From the NCBI GenBank assembly GCA_911728455.2, contig OU452229.1, forward strand, positions 13,612,076 through 13,676,075: a DNA stretch of 64,000 nucleotides. The letters run 5' to 3'. Below are positions 1 through 10,855 of the stretch, piece after piece (position 1 is the first letter of the stretch; each line of letters opens with the position of its first letter). The translations under genes were made by a program, and so were the position numbers. The notes below the pieces were generated by a model. It made no database searches, had not been told where the DNA came from, and saw nothing but the letters and a program-made list of their open reading frames with translations. Source of the stretch: Marthasterias glacialis (Eukaryota; Echinodermata; Asteroidea; Forcipulatida; Asteriidae).

Positions 1-877
1 AAGCACTGAAGATTTGTTTTGTTCGTAATGTCATTGTCATCTTTATTTCTTTGTTCAGAACATTTCACGCTTTACGCGCAAAATGAATAGAAATGCACTC
101 ATTCTATACATTTCTTGGTAAAGCACTACAGTTGAACTTATTTTTATCAGTCATTTTTGAACAATGCAATCCAACAAAATGAAGACGTACAATTTCTCAT
201 TCAACCGATAGTCCAATGTCGTTTGCCAGGAACAAATGGATACATGACTGTGAAAAGTCTAGGAAGGTTTTGAGTCGGTTATGTTGAGCGAGCTTACAAT
301 CAAGCCAATCGACCATAATTTTCAACATTACCCTCACCCTCAACCATGCCTCTGCCGTAACCCTTACCCTAACCACTACCTCCCCTGAACCTTCCCTCTG
401 TACCCTCCCCTTTCACATCATGACCCTTAACCTTACCTTTACCCATTACCCTTACTCCTACCCTTACCCTTACCCTTAGGCCTACCTTTACCTTTCCCGT
501 GCCATTGTCCGTGCCCTTGTCCTTGCCCTTTAGCCTTACCCTAACCCTCTACCCAACCCGTACATTTACAGTTACCTTACCATTACTCTTAACTTAATAA
601 ATGCAAAAACCTAAACCCCTACCCCAACTCTGGCTCAAACACCAGTAATAATGAAAACTGACTCCCATTGTACTCAGATTATTTCCCCTTCCAGCCTCGG
701 TTTGACTACGTGTACTCTGAAATAAAACATTACAAAACGGCTTCACTGATGATGAATGTACGTGAGTAGAGTCTTATGCGGAGACCTTAGCATTCCACGT
801 CACCCCATTGGGTCCAATTATTTGTTGATATTAATTTGCTGATAATGCCAATTGCGCTGTACAATTGCCGAATTTGT
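1..877. other. non-coding, 3' flank of the Kazal gene
   Basis: No coding exon is seen here. It holds the degenerate telomere-like tract (listed separately) and should contain the 3' UTR of the minus-strand Kazal gene. A canonical polyadenylation hexamer on the minus strand (TTTATT on the plus strand) appears only near position 42, so the true transcript end is unclear. An ATG-less frame read on the plus strand across 836-1099 is the shadow of the Kazal exon. Confidence 0.6.
328..630. repeat. degenerate telomere-like CCCTAA/CCCTTA tract
   Basis: About 300 bp in which units such as CCCTAA, CCCTTA, CCCTCA and CCTTACC recur on the plus strand with many point changes. It looks like a decayed interstitial telomeric-type repeat or a C-rich minisatellite derived from one. 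No long run of perfect CCCTAA units is present, so it is not an active telomere. Confidence 0.6.
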
Positions 878-1063
878 TTAGACAATGTGACGTTTGGAGA
901 CGCTACACTCTCCACTCCTGTACAAGCTGACTTTGGCTCGTCCTTCCTTTATCGCCTGGCACATGACACACTCATTGGCAAATTGTTTATTGCCGTCTGT
1001 GCAGACTGGGGCATAATTTCTGGGGCAGCCTTGCCTATCCTTCCAATTCTTGCAGTCGGGCCG
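878..1063 (-). CDS. Kazal inhibitor exon 3 (whole Kazal domain)
   Basis: 186 nt including the TAA stop at 880-878. The acceptor is ttccatgtag after an A/T-rich pyrimidine tract on the minus strand. A single exon carries all six cysteines, the reactive site (C42-P-R44-N-Y) and a short basic tail ending SKRHIV. Confidence 0.95.
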   Translation of the reverse strand, partial: RPDCKNWKDRQGCPRNYAPVCTDGNKQFANECVMCQAIKEGRAKVSLYRSGECSVSKRHIV

Positions 1064-1638
1064 CTACATGGAAGGAAAAAAAAACCCAAAACATTATAAG
1101 TATTTAGTGCATGAAGCTCTCCATGTGTAAAACATGGGACTCTGAAGTGGATGACGGAACTAAAGACGTGGCTTGGAAAAACTTACCTGCTCTTTGGTTT
1201 TTTCAGCCGTGTATCCATCGATCACCAAGACAACTGAAAGAGAATTGATTTAAAATAATAGACTTACATTGTCTGCTCTTATTTGCCAATATCCAACTGT
1301 TGGCCTGACTGGTTATTAATTTTTTAGCTGTAGTAATACATTTTGTAATTTTTATTCAAAATGTCCATTACAAAACTACACGAAGCTAGAATGATTGAAT
1401 GGTGAAAATGCGAGCTCGGTGGTCAAATGGTATGACATCCACTCAAGAATGGCAAAGGTCTTGGGTTCGAATCCCGATAGGTCGCTGGATTTTTGTCTAC
1501 ATGACTCGGTAAAGTACTGCGTGCACAGTGCTTTTTAACACACATCGGTGTATATAGATTTAAACACAAATGTGTAGGACGTACATAATTGAGCTTACCT
1601 CCAAAGGCGAACAACAACAGCAGAACATATGCCTTCAT
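878..1638 (-). CDS. secreted Kazal-type serine protease inhibitor (complete, 3 exons)
   Basis: The gene joins 1638-1599, 1233-1187 and 1063-878 on the minus strand into a 90-residue protein. Residues 1-23 are a signal peptide (MKAYVLLLLFAFG then VVLVIDGYTA). One Kazal domain follows, with six cysteines at 33, 42, 50, 61, 64 and 82. The spacing C-x8-C-x7-C-x10-C-x2-C-x17-C is that of small SPINK-type inhibitors, and the CPRNYAPVC and TDG motifs are typical. By alignment with SPINK1 the reactive-site P1 residue is Arg44, predicting inhibition of trypsin-like proteases outside the cell; the target is unknown. All four splice junctions are GT-AG and phases agree (1, then 0). The ATG at 1638 is chosen because the only in-frame upstream alternative is GTG. 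A SINE sits in intron 1. A second possible first exon is described at 5226-5274. Confidence 0.95.
1187..1233 (-). CDS. Kazal inhibitor exon 2
   Basis: 47 nt, entered at phase 1 and left at phase 0. It is bounded by the acceptor tctctttcag and the donor gtaagt. It encodes the rest of the signal peptide's hydrophobic core, the likely cleavage site (GYTA, then EKTKEQ) and a short linker ahead of the Kazal domain. Confidence 0.92.
1411..1580 (+). repeat. tRNA-derived SINE, family A, copy 1
   Basis: The element has a tRNA-like head with an A-box-like GGTGGTCAAATGG and a perfect Pol III B box GGTTCGAATCC at 1464-1474, followed by a body ending near ACACACATCGGTGT. The same body motif and head occur at 61763-61927. 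It lies in intron 1 of the Kazal gene, antisense to it. It is not a functional tRNA, because the arms do not fold convincingly and a shared non-tRNA body follows. Confidence 0.8.
1599..1638 (-). CDS. Kazal inhibitor exon 1 (signal peptide start)
   Basis: 40 nt encoding the first 13 residues plus one base (phase 1). It ends GGAG followed by the strong donor gtaagc. Upstream on the minus strand are a TATA-like TTATATG near 1727-1735 and an inverted CCAAT near 1722, which could place the transcription start near 1700; this promoter reading is tentative. Confidence 0.92.
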
Positions 1639-1799
1639 GGTGTAGTACAGTTTCGTCACCTTATTGCGAAGGAGTCCTGTTCAACTTCTAGTAGTATTAT
1701 GCTGCTATACTGTTTTGTAGCCAATACATACATATAACAACACACAGCAATCAGTAAACATCGGGACCTATTTTGCATACTGATCACGTGGTGGAAAAC

Positions 1800-2210
1800 T
1801 ATAATGGCGAGGCGATCTGTCTTTCAAACTGGTAGAAGCCAGATTTCAAGCTAATTTGATTGAATTCAACCTGTATGAACGACTTCAGTCACGGACGTAG
1901 GGTCTCGTGTCTGCAACCGATTATCTGTTGAGTTATATTTTGTTAACGTTGTTGGCTTTTATGTCCCTAAATTTTGTACAGATTTCTTGCAACGAGATGA
2001 TGTTTCATGCGGCCCAATTAATAAACGAGCGTGTAAGTGTCATACATCCCTCGACTCCAACTGTTTGTTTCATAAGTATTGCCTAATTATTATTTTGGTT
2101 GACTTTGGTAGCTCGGTCCCATTGGTTGATGCTCGGCCACGTAATGGTCTATATTGTATAGACCATTTTTCCCCAGTTGTTTCTGTTGACATCGTTATCT
2201 TTTAATAGTG
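1800..2210 (+). repeat. dispersed repeat R1, copy 1
   Basis: It shares ordered motifs with 27730-28080: AATGGCG(A/T)GGCGA, GTAGAAnC(A)AGATTTCA, GTAGGGTCTCGT, and the later AATTAA(T/C)AAACG. No coding potential is recognised and the element class is unknown. Confidence 0.6.
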
Positions 2211-2528
2211 AATGATTAACTAATAATGACGTCGTTGTTGTTGTTATTTTGTATTCCACGTCAGCAGATGCCGATACAAACACATATCAGCAGTCTAGCC
2301 CCCATTTCTACAAAATTAATAGAATACCCATACTAATTGCGAGAGTCAAAGCCATATCTTGGTCAAGTATCCTGTAAAACGACAACTGAAAGTCTACTTT
2401 TACTCTTACGTAACAGCCACTGTCCTGGTTAGAAAGCGAGGCATATCATAATTAGAACATGAAACCAATAATATTCATTTTAACTAAGATAATGATGTGG
2501 GTTTCAGTACAAAGTGCTGACGTCTGCC

Positions 2529-2735
2529 ATAGTCGGACGAGCCGGGTGGGGATGGGGGCAGGGGTAGCAGTCCCCCCCCCCCCCACAAGTTCGGGCAAAC
2601 AATGGAACAATTCGGGCAAAGCAAGAAAAATAAAAAGACTTGATAATTATAAATGATAACTATAAATTGGTACTTGTTTATGCAAAAGTTCGGGCAAATC
2701 AACCCCTCTGCATGCCCCCCCCCCAAAGCCCCAGC
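2529..2735 (+). repeat. MITE-like element R4 (GGCGTACGAGC family), copy 1
   Basis: It starts with a GGACGAGCCGGG-type end, then a G-run and C-run, then GTTCGGGCAAA, AAGAAAAATAAAA and a GGGCAAATCAACCCC block. The same order is found at 3583-3775 and 45521-45690. Short open frames here are artefacts of the C- and G-runs. Confidence 0.65.
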
Positions 2736-2890
2736 TCAATACTACCTGTAAATGCTTCAATTCTTTGCACTAATCGAGATATTTGTAATAAAACCAACCC
2801 GTGAAAATGTACGCATTCCTATAGGCAGACGTCTCGTCTCACTGAGACGGAAACTAATTTCGGATCTTATTTCATTTAGTATTGAAAAAT
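2735..2890 (+). repeat. dispersed repeat R2, copy 1
   Basis: Shares GCCCCAGCTCAA, AGATATTTGTAATAAAACC, TACGCATTCCT.TAGGCAG and TCGGATCTTATTTCATTTA in order with 36470-36720. The class is unknown. Confidence 0.6.
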
Positions 2891-3109
2891 GATCTTCCTT
2901 GATGGGTTTGACAGTTCTCTACTTGTAACAAGATTACCGATATACCATAATAAAACATCAGAGGAAGCTAGCCGTGCGGTGGCATCACCTATAAAAGAAA
3001 CAGCTTGCAGGCTGTGATGCATTGTACAAAATGAGTAAACGCATGTTAGAAATGGGAAATAAATATATAATAATATAATTCATATTGACAACAGGCACAG
3101 CAATGCCAA

Positions 3110-3183
3110 AGAACTCCAGAAGACGAAGTCACTGACGAGGCTATCAAGTGCCTCACTGGACTTGATTCAAATTGTATGTGATG
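3110..3183 (+). CDS. possible terminal coding exon, unknown product
   Basis: An AG at about 3109 is followed by an open frame reading AQQCQRTPEDEVTDE, then AIKCLTGLDSNCM, and a stop. The composition is protein-like (acidic, three cysteines), and a stop codon lies immediately upstream, as expected if the frame opens at an acceptor. The pyrimidine tract is poor and no upstream exon was found, so this may be chance. Confidence 0.2.
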
Positions 3184-3289
3184 GACTATCGTATCACACG
3201 AAAGAATAAATAGCACGATTACACAGTTTATTTTTTAATCGGACTGCGTTTACTTTATTTATAATGAGCTAATGATTTATTTACTGAGC

Positions 3290-3500
3290 TTATCTTGAAC
3301 GAGGGTTACACGTCACGATTATGGGTAAAATATAGAAATGGTCAAGCCGATTGTGCAGTATTCTACTTGTCTGATGTAGGCCTAACACGCACATGAAACA
3401 AGTAAAAAAATGCTCAATCTGTTGTCTGAGCCAGGAGAAAATAGTTAAAAACCGTGCACATTTTTTCAGCATGCACAAACTTTTTCCTTAATTTTGGGGT
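3290..3500 (-). repeat. dispersed repeat R3, minus-strand copy
   Basis: On the minus strand it carries the CATGCTGAAAAA, GTGCACGGTTT and CTCAGACAACAGATTGAGC motifs that also occur at about 14640-14740 (minus), 31090-31290, 47270-47560 and 57770-57990 (plus). Confidence 0.55.
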
Positions 3501-3582
3501 CGTCAAATTCTATTTTTCTCGACTTTGACAGAATTTCCGACAGAAATATTTCTATGGACGATTGGTAGTTGTATGAACCAAA

Positions 3583-3775
3583 TAGGCGTACGAGCTAGGA
3601 GGGCGAGGGGGAGTTGCACCCCACCCGCCCCACCCCCAATTCGGGGAAAACAGCGGGGAAAATTCGAGTAAAGCAAGAAGAAGAAGAAAATGAAAAGACT
3701 TTTTAAAAGTTTTTATAAGATTTCGGGCAAATTAACCCCTCTGCCCCCAACGTGTCCCCATCCATACGCCCATGG
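3583..3775 (+). repeat. MITE-like element R4, copy 2 (both ends visible)
   Basis: The left end AGGCGTACGAG and right end CCATACGCCCA form short imperfect terminal inverted repeats (GGCGTACG against GGCGTATG). The interior has C-runs, a purine-rich AAGAAGAAGAAG stretch and TTCGGGCAAATTAACCCC. Confidence 0.6.
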
Positions 3776-3789
3776 TATGAACTTCGTAA

Positions 3790-5225
3790 TCGGTAAGTTT
3801 TCATCAGACTGATACCAATACAAAACAAGTTTCAATGAATGTACCAATCCTGTATTCACTTCATTCCTTTAAAATGAGACAAAACAAATGAGAACGTGTT
3901 CATGTTGCAGGCGCACTTTATAATTTCTAAATTTGTTGTTTATGACTCGCGTGAATATTGTTTGACGATGATAAGCTTTCAAATAAAAGTAATAATTGAA
4001 CATTATCGTATTTGAATACAGATTTAGAGTATTCATTGAAGGAAACATTGCTTAGTGGCAGTCTGGAAGCGTACTGCCTGAAATTGTAAGCATTGCAGTG
4101 CCAACATTTTGTAGAAAATACTTTTGATATGGAAGAAGAAAAAATAACAATAATAAAAAAAATAAAATGCGGTAGTGTGTTATGAAAACCAGAGGTTTCT
4201 TCGAACAATGAAATGGTTTTTCTTTAAGATAGTGAAAAAATTAAATGATCAATTATGTCATGACCATTTAATCCACTGGGATTATCTTTACCTCTTGTAT
4301 GAATTTAAATGACGTAATATTCAGCAAAATGGTGTTGTTGTATCTTAACAAATACAAATAAGGTATAGGCCTACGTAAGTTTTTGTGATGTCACAAAAAC
4401 TATAGGTGTTCGTGAACACGTAAATGTAATGCTGGTAAACATCATTGAGTTAACACACACAAACAAGCTTTTTACGTAAAACCGGGTAACAAAATTGCTT
4501 GATTTTTAAAGCGTGTTACACCAGAGAGCGTTTTCTAACAATGTAATGACGTCATCAGTTTTAAATTTGAAAAAAGCAAAGAGTCAATATCAATTAACAC
4601 AATGAAACAATGTCCAAAACTACTTCTTTATTGACCGTAGAGCAGAAAAGATGGGATGTTTTAAAAATGTTTGTTCATTTCAGCTTCCAATTTGAACCGG
4701 AAGTCAAGTTGAAATCGTGGTCATTTTTCATTACTTTTTAAGTTTTAAATATCTTTCTCTGAGGATGTTTGGATTGTAAAAATCCGTTGTGTAGTTCGCG
4801 AGTAATGCATTTTTTAAATAATACATTTTGATTTAACGCAATTGTTCAAGTGCTGTCTTCATGTTTAGGTTCAAGTATATGCCAAGTTTGAAAGTTCACT
4901 TCAATTTCAAACTTCAGTTAACTTTCTTTTGGAGAAGAGTTTGGAGGAATAAAACAGCGAAACGTAACACAATGGTCTTTCGGGGACACCGTAACACGAG
5001 ATTTTTCGATCGCCCCCAAAACAGTATCTTTTTTTTACACGGCCGATTTTTTTCCTCAAATTTTACAAATTTTTACAAACAAATGCTGTGAAAAAAATTA
5101 ATGATAATAACAATATTAGTTGTTCCCCATGATACCTTCCAGATTGTAATGACGTGAGGGAGTAGAATCCTATGAGAAATACTGAATCATTCCCTCAACA
5201 TTTTATCAACACGACAAATTCTTAC
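3790..5225. other. non-coding stretch, no feature supported
   Basis: AT-rich sequence without a supportable exon. A minus-strand frame near 4100 begins with a Ly6-like K-C-W-H-C, but no further cysteines follow and no splice boundaries fit, so it is not called. Confidence 0.5.
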
Positions 5226-5274
5226 CTGTAATCACGCAATAGAAAAAACACAGCTGTTGTGTTTTCATTGATGG
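5226..5274 (-). CDS. candidate alternative first coding exon of the Kazal gene
   Basis: A 49-nt minus-strand exon lies between an excellent acceptor (gtttgttttcctgcag) and an excellent donor (ACAG, then gtaaga). It contains an ATG at 5268 and encodes MKTQQLCFFYCVIT plus one base, so it exits at phase 1. That is exactly the phase required to enter Kazal exon 2 at 1233. The join would give MKTQQLCFFYCVIT followed by VVLVIDGYTA, also a good signal peptide, with an unchanged mature inhibitor. This is inference from phase and signal character; it could be a chance exon or belong to another gene. Confidence 0.4.
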
Positions 5275-5681
5275 CTGCAGGAAAACAAACTATCAGCCCG
5301 GGGAAAAAAGATAATAATCGTTAATTTATCCTTATACACTTATGCGCCTGGACTTTGAAATAGTGTCTAGCAGATACCGTCTAGTGGTTTTACGCTGCCT
5401 AAAGATTAATCTTCACGCAGACAATGGTGACATTAGATACAATTATTATTGAATCCTGGACCTACGTTAGATCAAGATCGATACTTAAGTTTTCACGAGG
5501 TTTAATTTATTTTATTGTTTGAATACATTGTGCTCAAGCCGATTTTACCCTGAACAATGAATCCAAATGTTGAATGGCTTTTTTTGTATGACGACCAATG
5601 CTGTTAACTTTCAAATAAAATATCGAACAAAACAAATTCATCAATGAATAATAACGGAGTAAATTAATAATGATAATAAAA

Positions 5682-5727
5682 ACAAACAAACAAACAAACA
5701 AACAAACAAACAAACAAACAAACAAAC
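5682..5727 (+). repeat. (CAAA)n microsatellite
   Basis: About eleven near-perfect CAAA units. The poly-Phe/Val/Cys/Leu frame on the opposite strand is an artefact. Confidence 0.9.
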
Positions 5728-5759
5728 CAATTATTTTGTGTGTGGAGCGCAATAAATAA

Positions 5760-7810
5760 CATCTGCACGCTGCCTACTCAATTTCAGCCGGGTGCCTTCC
5801 GACACAGAGACGAAATGAAGGCAAAATGACGTTGTAATATAGCTGACTTCAGGGTACCAGCAGCAGGCGTGGCCATCGTGCACATTTTTCTCGTAGGGTG
5901 GTGGGCCGGGATGATTGTTTCAAAAACAACATTTTTATAGACATCGAAGGTCCAAACGTGATTAATTAATTCTATTCATTATAACGTAACATGATCTTTA
6001 AAATTTCATTCACTGGAATCAATTAATTTTCAAGGTAAAATCAGCCTGAGCACGGATCATGAATTATTTGATATTTCGGCCGTTTTCATTAAAACAATTG
6101 CTTCTTCCAAGAGTTCATAATAATATAGATCAGAAAAAGACAAATGGGGCGCACGTGGAATTAAAAAAATAGATGCATTTTATTAACTACTCCCTTAAAC
6201 TGATTTCTTTAAAAGACACTTAAGACAAAACATCTGGGGAGCAGTGTCACATGACCTGTTATACCGACAATGCCGTATGGGCCTATTCTTTACCACTTTG
6301 AAACTGCCGAAAGTCTCTAAAAGGTCATTCCGTGCCAACTCACATAAAATTCTGAAAAATTTGGCAGTGACCGACTCAGATTTGGCTAATTTTTTTTAAC
6401 AATCCTCTATGGTCAATGAACAAACACAACATTTTAGATTCCTAACCCTTGCCGTTTCTGAGATATGGACCTCTAAAAATTTAAGCCCCGCCCCCTCTTT
6501 TTGAATTTGGTGTTTTTTGGCATTTTTGGAGGCCTATATCTCCAAATTGAGATAAGATATGTTGCTACCAATTGGTACACAGGTTGACTGGTATCCAAAC
6601 AACTAAAATCTGTTGTCAAAAGTAGTACAGAAAATTTGTCTATCAAGGTATACATGTAGGTCTTTAAAAACCTACATTTTTAGCCTACAGAACAACTTTT
6701 CCTCATTTTTGAGACCCCTGGTGCTCGCGTGAATTGTCCGATTGCTTTGATATTACATTTGGTTATCAACTAGGTGCATGGGTCTGACCTAAAAAAAAGG
6801 ATAGACCAATCACACCTTTGGTGGGTGTTTGGCAGGGGTCTGAAAATGGGTCCACTTGCCAAAAGACGCCCTTTTCAAGTGGTTATTTCATAATGTGGGA
6901 CATTACTGACAAATTTCACAATTTTTTCCAAAAACACTTAATGTCCAGTTTATTTGTGTAAAAAAAAAGTTGGTAAAAAAAAAATTGTACATGAAATTGA
7001 GGTTTATTGACGTCATTTTTTGTAAAATAAAAGAGAGTTGAAGAGGAAACTACCGTAATAGTTAAGAGTGGCACCATCCTTTGAGTCTACATTTATATTA
7101 CGACGGTCCGGCGTTATTGAACGTCTACGAGTGGTTTGCAGAACAAACCAACTAGTATGTCGCCCTCTATTGATGGACAAGTTTGATTAAAGTCTTCACT
7201 TAGCCTATAGCACTGTTACTCAAACTCCATAATGAAAAACACAGAAGAAACGTTGTTGTTTGTAATCAGCCTCTGTCACAGTGACGTAGTTGCGGAAATT
7301 TGTCAAGATGGCGGCGTTTCATGCTGCAGTGACCTATGGAAAATATCATACACTTCCCAGCAGAATAATTCCACGGAAAAAATAAGATACACCTCATAAA
7401 TCGAAGAGTATTTCGAAAGAAATTTCAACATGACGAGTCGTTTCTAAGTAATTTTTTTTCGTAAGTTTGGAAAATATACTATTTAGCATCGGATTAGCCG
7501 CCATATTGACATTTTCCCCAATAAGCGCCCTCATTGGTTATTGTTGGTAATGGCATGACAGAGGCTAATGTCTTAACACTTTGGTTGACTGACTGTGACA
7601 ACGTGAGGTTTTTCTGCAAAGCACACAACCTACGCTAACACGCAAAGGCTGATTAGTTAAAACGTAATACTTTATATAAAATACCGTCCGATCATTCGGA
7701 ACGAAAATTATGCAAAAACAAAACAAGTCATCGCTGAGTATACATATAAACAGCTGCCGGCCGTTAACTTGAACTTGACATTTCAAGGTCACCAGGTAAG
7801 CAGCGCAGAC
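5760..7810. other. non-coding stretch, possible old interspersed repeat 6300-6960
   Basis: No exon is supported. The 6300-6960 segment (CATTCCGTGCCAACTC, GAGATATGGACC and similar) reads like an old non-autonomous repeat, but no second copy was found in this window. Confidence 0.4.
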
Positions 7811-7812
7811 CC

Positions 7813-8714
7813 ATGGCTACCCAGAAAGTTACATTCTTAAGTCCTCAGGTAAAAAAAAACAAAAACATTTCAAGGTGCGCGTGCGCAGCAGCTATGTAAA
7901 AAAAAAAAAAAAAAAAAAAAGCAATACGTCGGAAAGTTAAGATGTTAGTACGCACATGTTCAATGAGCATAAGGCATTTATCTTAGTAATGGGAAAAGGG
8001 AAGTATTTTTTATTTTTTTATTTTATTTTTTTTTTTGGGGGGGGGGAGGAAATACGACAAACTGTTTTCAATTTGTTATAAAACGTTGACTTATTTTTTC
8101 TTTAGGATTTGGCAAAACTTACTGAGGAATTACGTATTCTGTAAGAAAATCAACTCGATGATTTGATCCAGTTATGTCACAAAATTATGCTATACTGTTT
8201 TTAGGGCGTTCTGCTTTTTTAATAGATCTATAGCTACCGATAGGTAAACAACAGTTTAGTTATAAAAGGTCAGCTTATTGTATCTTGGCCCCGCTTCCAC
8301 CTCTGTGGACCTCGGTTCAAACCCAGCCTCTGATCTGAGCTTCGCATTTGGATTGATGAGCCTCGCATTTGGATTGTGATTTTAGTCGATATCTGATTAC
8401 CCGAGTTTTTTTTCTTCTTCTTGTAATTAGGGTTTTCATTTCACGTCTGAAAGCGAACGTTTCTTCAATGTCTCCTCTATACACATGTATCTGCATACAC
8501 AAGCGCATTTTCTGCTATCTTATGGGGGGGGGGGGGGGTGCCCTTAGCCCCTCTAGAAGAGTGGGTGTGTGCTTGCCACTACCCCATCTTTAGCCCTATT
8601 GGTTACAGTGCTAATTGCTTTTTAAGATCCATTAATTTATTTTCAGACACTTCAAGTAAAGACAATAATAAATCCAACTTTGAAAGAAGAAAGTCCACGA
8701 GATCTTCAAAGTAA
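7813..8714 (+). CDS. candidate small spliced gene, unknown product
   Basis: Three segments look exon-like. 7813-7848 has a good start context (GACCCATGG) and encodes MATQKVTFLSPQ before donor TCAG/gtaaaa (phase 0). 8106-8140 follows a strong acceptor (tattttttctttag) and continues DLAKLTEELRI before donor gtaaga (phase 2). 8647-8714 follows acceptor taatttattttcag and has a polar frame TSSKDNNKSNFERRKSTRSSK before TAA. The first two join well, but the third requires a different phase from the one delivered; the phase-matched reading ends after four residues (LHFK). So either the model is wrong or an exon boundary is missing. No homology is recognised. Confidence 0.25.
7899..7920 (+). repeat. 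poly-A run
   Basis: An uninterrupted A run of about 22, possibly the tail of an old retro-insertion. Confidence 0.7.
8280..8480 (+). repeat. tRNA-derived SINE, family B, copy 1 (decayed)
   Basis: It shares the head CCACCTCTGTGGACC(C)CGGTTC and a degenerate B box (GGTTCAAACCC at about 8312) with 61438-61600 and 32095-32300. The body is tandemly disturbed (GCCTCGCATTTGGATTG twice). Confidence 0.6.
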
Positions 8715-8947
8715 TGAGAGATTGTAGAATTGCATTTCTATTTATTCTATTCCCATTATTGAGTACAAGATGACGTCGTTGCCGTGGGTAACTAGATTAT
8801 GTATTGCAATTGGGGTGGAGGAGGGGGCACTGACTCATCAGGGGGTGGTGGTGGTGGTGGGGGGGGGGTGTTATGGGCGAGGGGTACTTCCCTAAGATCG
8901 CAGAAATTACACTGGGATGGGTGTGGGGAGGTATACACATTCAAAAC

Positions 8948-9111
8948 GGGGACCTGTCCTGTTGGTAAGTGATGGCATTTTGGACCCGGAAGTGCAGTGA
9001 AACGAATGTTCATGTACATGTATGTATACCATTCGTTTACATTACACTTCCGGCTCCAAAACGTCATCCCACTTATACCAACAGGATAACAGAAGGGACG
9101 ATAGGGTCCCC
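8948..9111. mobile_element. fold-back MITE
   Basis: A long imperfect inverted repeat. The left arm GGGGACCTGTCCTGTTGG...GACCCGGAAGTG...AACGAATG is mirrored by the right arm CATTCGTTT...CACTTCCGG...CCAACAGGA...GGGTCCCC. Arms of about 65 bp meet at a short loop near 9015. The minus-strand open frame across it is produced by the palindrome and a GGT microsatellite beside it. Confidence 0.75.
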
Positions 9112-10654
9112 GGTTGGGTGAAGGTCCCCAGCTGGAAAGTGTGTACAAAACCAAAGGAGCTTTTGCAAAAAAAGTTGAAGAACGAACACAAGAGGGACAA
9201 TAGGAGGTCCCTGATTGCAGGTATTTACACACTTGTGTTTTTTTAAATGAATTTATTATTTATTTGTTTTTGATTGTTTTAATTATTATTATTGGGGTGG
9301 GGTGAGGATCGGGAGAGGTAAACGGGTCACTGTTTATTTCTCATGCTTCACACATGGATCTGAAAATGGCGGCAGGTTCTCTAAGAGTTTCATAAACGGC
9401 AAACATACACACAGTTTGATGAATGTATTCATCTTTTTAATCATGCACAAAGGCACTGGGCGTTGCCGATGTCTGACGTAGCAAACACTGCAGTCTGCTT
9501 GAGGAATTCAAAAAGGAAAGTCCCTGTGACTAATCAAGTCATTGGACCACACATCCATTCAAGTTAAACTCACAAATCAGATTATTTTATACAGGAACTG
9601 AGATGCCCAAGTTTCGAACCACTGACGAAAGTCCATGTTTATCACATCAACGTGGGCTATCCATGTTGCTTAACACGACAGTGAAGGACATGATCATGTA
9701 GTAAATGGGCCAAGCTAGGATGACGTTGTAGTATAATGTTGAGCACTGTTACTCTAACAAAACTTGCTATTCAGATACCTACAATACAACGAAATACCAG
9801 TAATTATTGGTGTACACCCACCAGGGAAAGTTTCCAAAATCAAAATTTCTTGCGCCGTCTCATTCTAACAGCCATCTTCAGTTCAAGTACGGAGGAGTTA
9901 AACAGAAACGTTTAACTTGTCATCGCTCCACACAGTCCTTAGTTCCCAACCCACACTCCTCACCTTCCTTTGTCGTTCGATGCAGAGGTTGGATACAAGG
10001 TAAAATTTATGTAATTATACTGCACAAGAATAGTCTTCAAATATAGACAGTAGGTAATTACTGCAGGCTTACGTGTCCATTAACAAGATAATTAGACAAA
10101 GAAAAAAAAATGAAATGTTGACTTATTCCGAGAAATGGTCTCCAAACACACGCCTTGTTGGTTGGATCGGTTTAGAAACAAAAGCATACTGTGTTTACTT
10201 CATTAAAGAAAAACCCAAGACCACGACTCCTAGCCTACGCTGTCCTTGTATTTTGTCCAATTCCATTATCAGCTTTGTCTGTGAATGCAACGTGACTAGG
10301 GAAATCATGTTGGGACTTGAGTCAACACACGCCATATGACGCCATATTCTTCTTCTTAGTGAGAGAGCTGTTGGCGTAACACCGGGATGCACCGGGAGCA
10401 CGTGTCTCACAGTCACCTCCTTCCCCCGGCAAAATACTTGGCATTCAGTGAGGGGGGATCCCAATTTCTTGTCGGTTTGGTTTCAAAGAAAGCACCCGGG
10501 ATAAACGTGCATCCTTCCCCATTCCGACAAACCCCTTTTTTCAGTTGTGTAAACCAAGGGCCCCTTTCCCCATGTTTTCTTATTGCATGGTTTTGTGCAC
10601 AAATCGAGCCGAGACGTATCCGTCTATCAAACTAACGAAATTTCTTTTTGTAGA
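9112..10654. other. non-coding stretch
   Basis: No gene is supported. A segment at 9876-10005 is bounded by AG (ctcattctaacag) and gtaaaa and stays open in one frame, but it shows no recognisable protein. Confidence 0.4.
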
Positions 10655-10855
10655 AAAAGTCCTGCCTACACACACCCCCACGCACACATCTGTCGACACC
10701 GTAAATCGAGGACTCTCTTTGTTTTCCCACTGTTTGGAGATAGCAATGTCCCCGTTGCGAAGCGAGGAAGTTCTCGCTCTGTCAAAACACCCGGGGATTC
10801 CTTTTGCTAAAGCCCTCGGCTTCAACGGGTTTAGACACACCCACAAACTACCCCC
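10655..10855 (-). repeat. dispersed repeat R5, copy 1
   Basis: It shares GTAAATCGAGGACT, CTCGCTCTGTCAAAA, CACCCGGGGAT and TTCAACGGGT in order with 60485-60725. On the minus strand both copies keep a similar frame (FDRAR, NGD.SK), so the repeat may descend from a coding mobile element or gene fragment. Both copies also have gaps. Confidence 0.55.

Noticed and set aside
836..1099. Plus-strand 87-codon frame
   Set aside because: It does not begin with ATG and is antisense to the Kazal exon, whose six-cysteine pattern is unambiguous on the minus strand.
1640..1659. In-frame upstream start for the Kazal protein at 1659
   Set aside because: The codon is GTG, which is not a normal eukaryotic start; the ATG at 1638 begins a good signal peptide.
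3927..4208. Ly6-like frame (KCWHC)
   Set aside because: Only the first two cysteines of a Ly6 domain are present and the rest of the frame has none.
8792..9232. 146-codon minus-strand frame
   Set aside because: It spans a fold-back MITE and a poly-Pro-coding GGT repeat; it has no splice sites or family motif.
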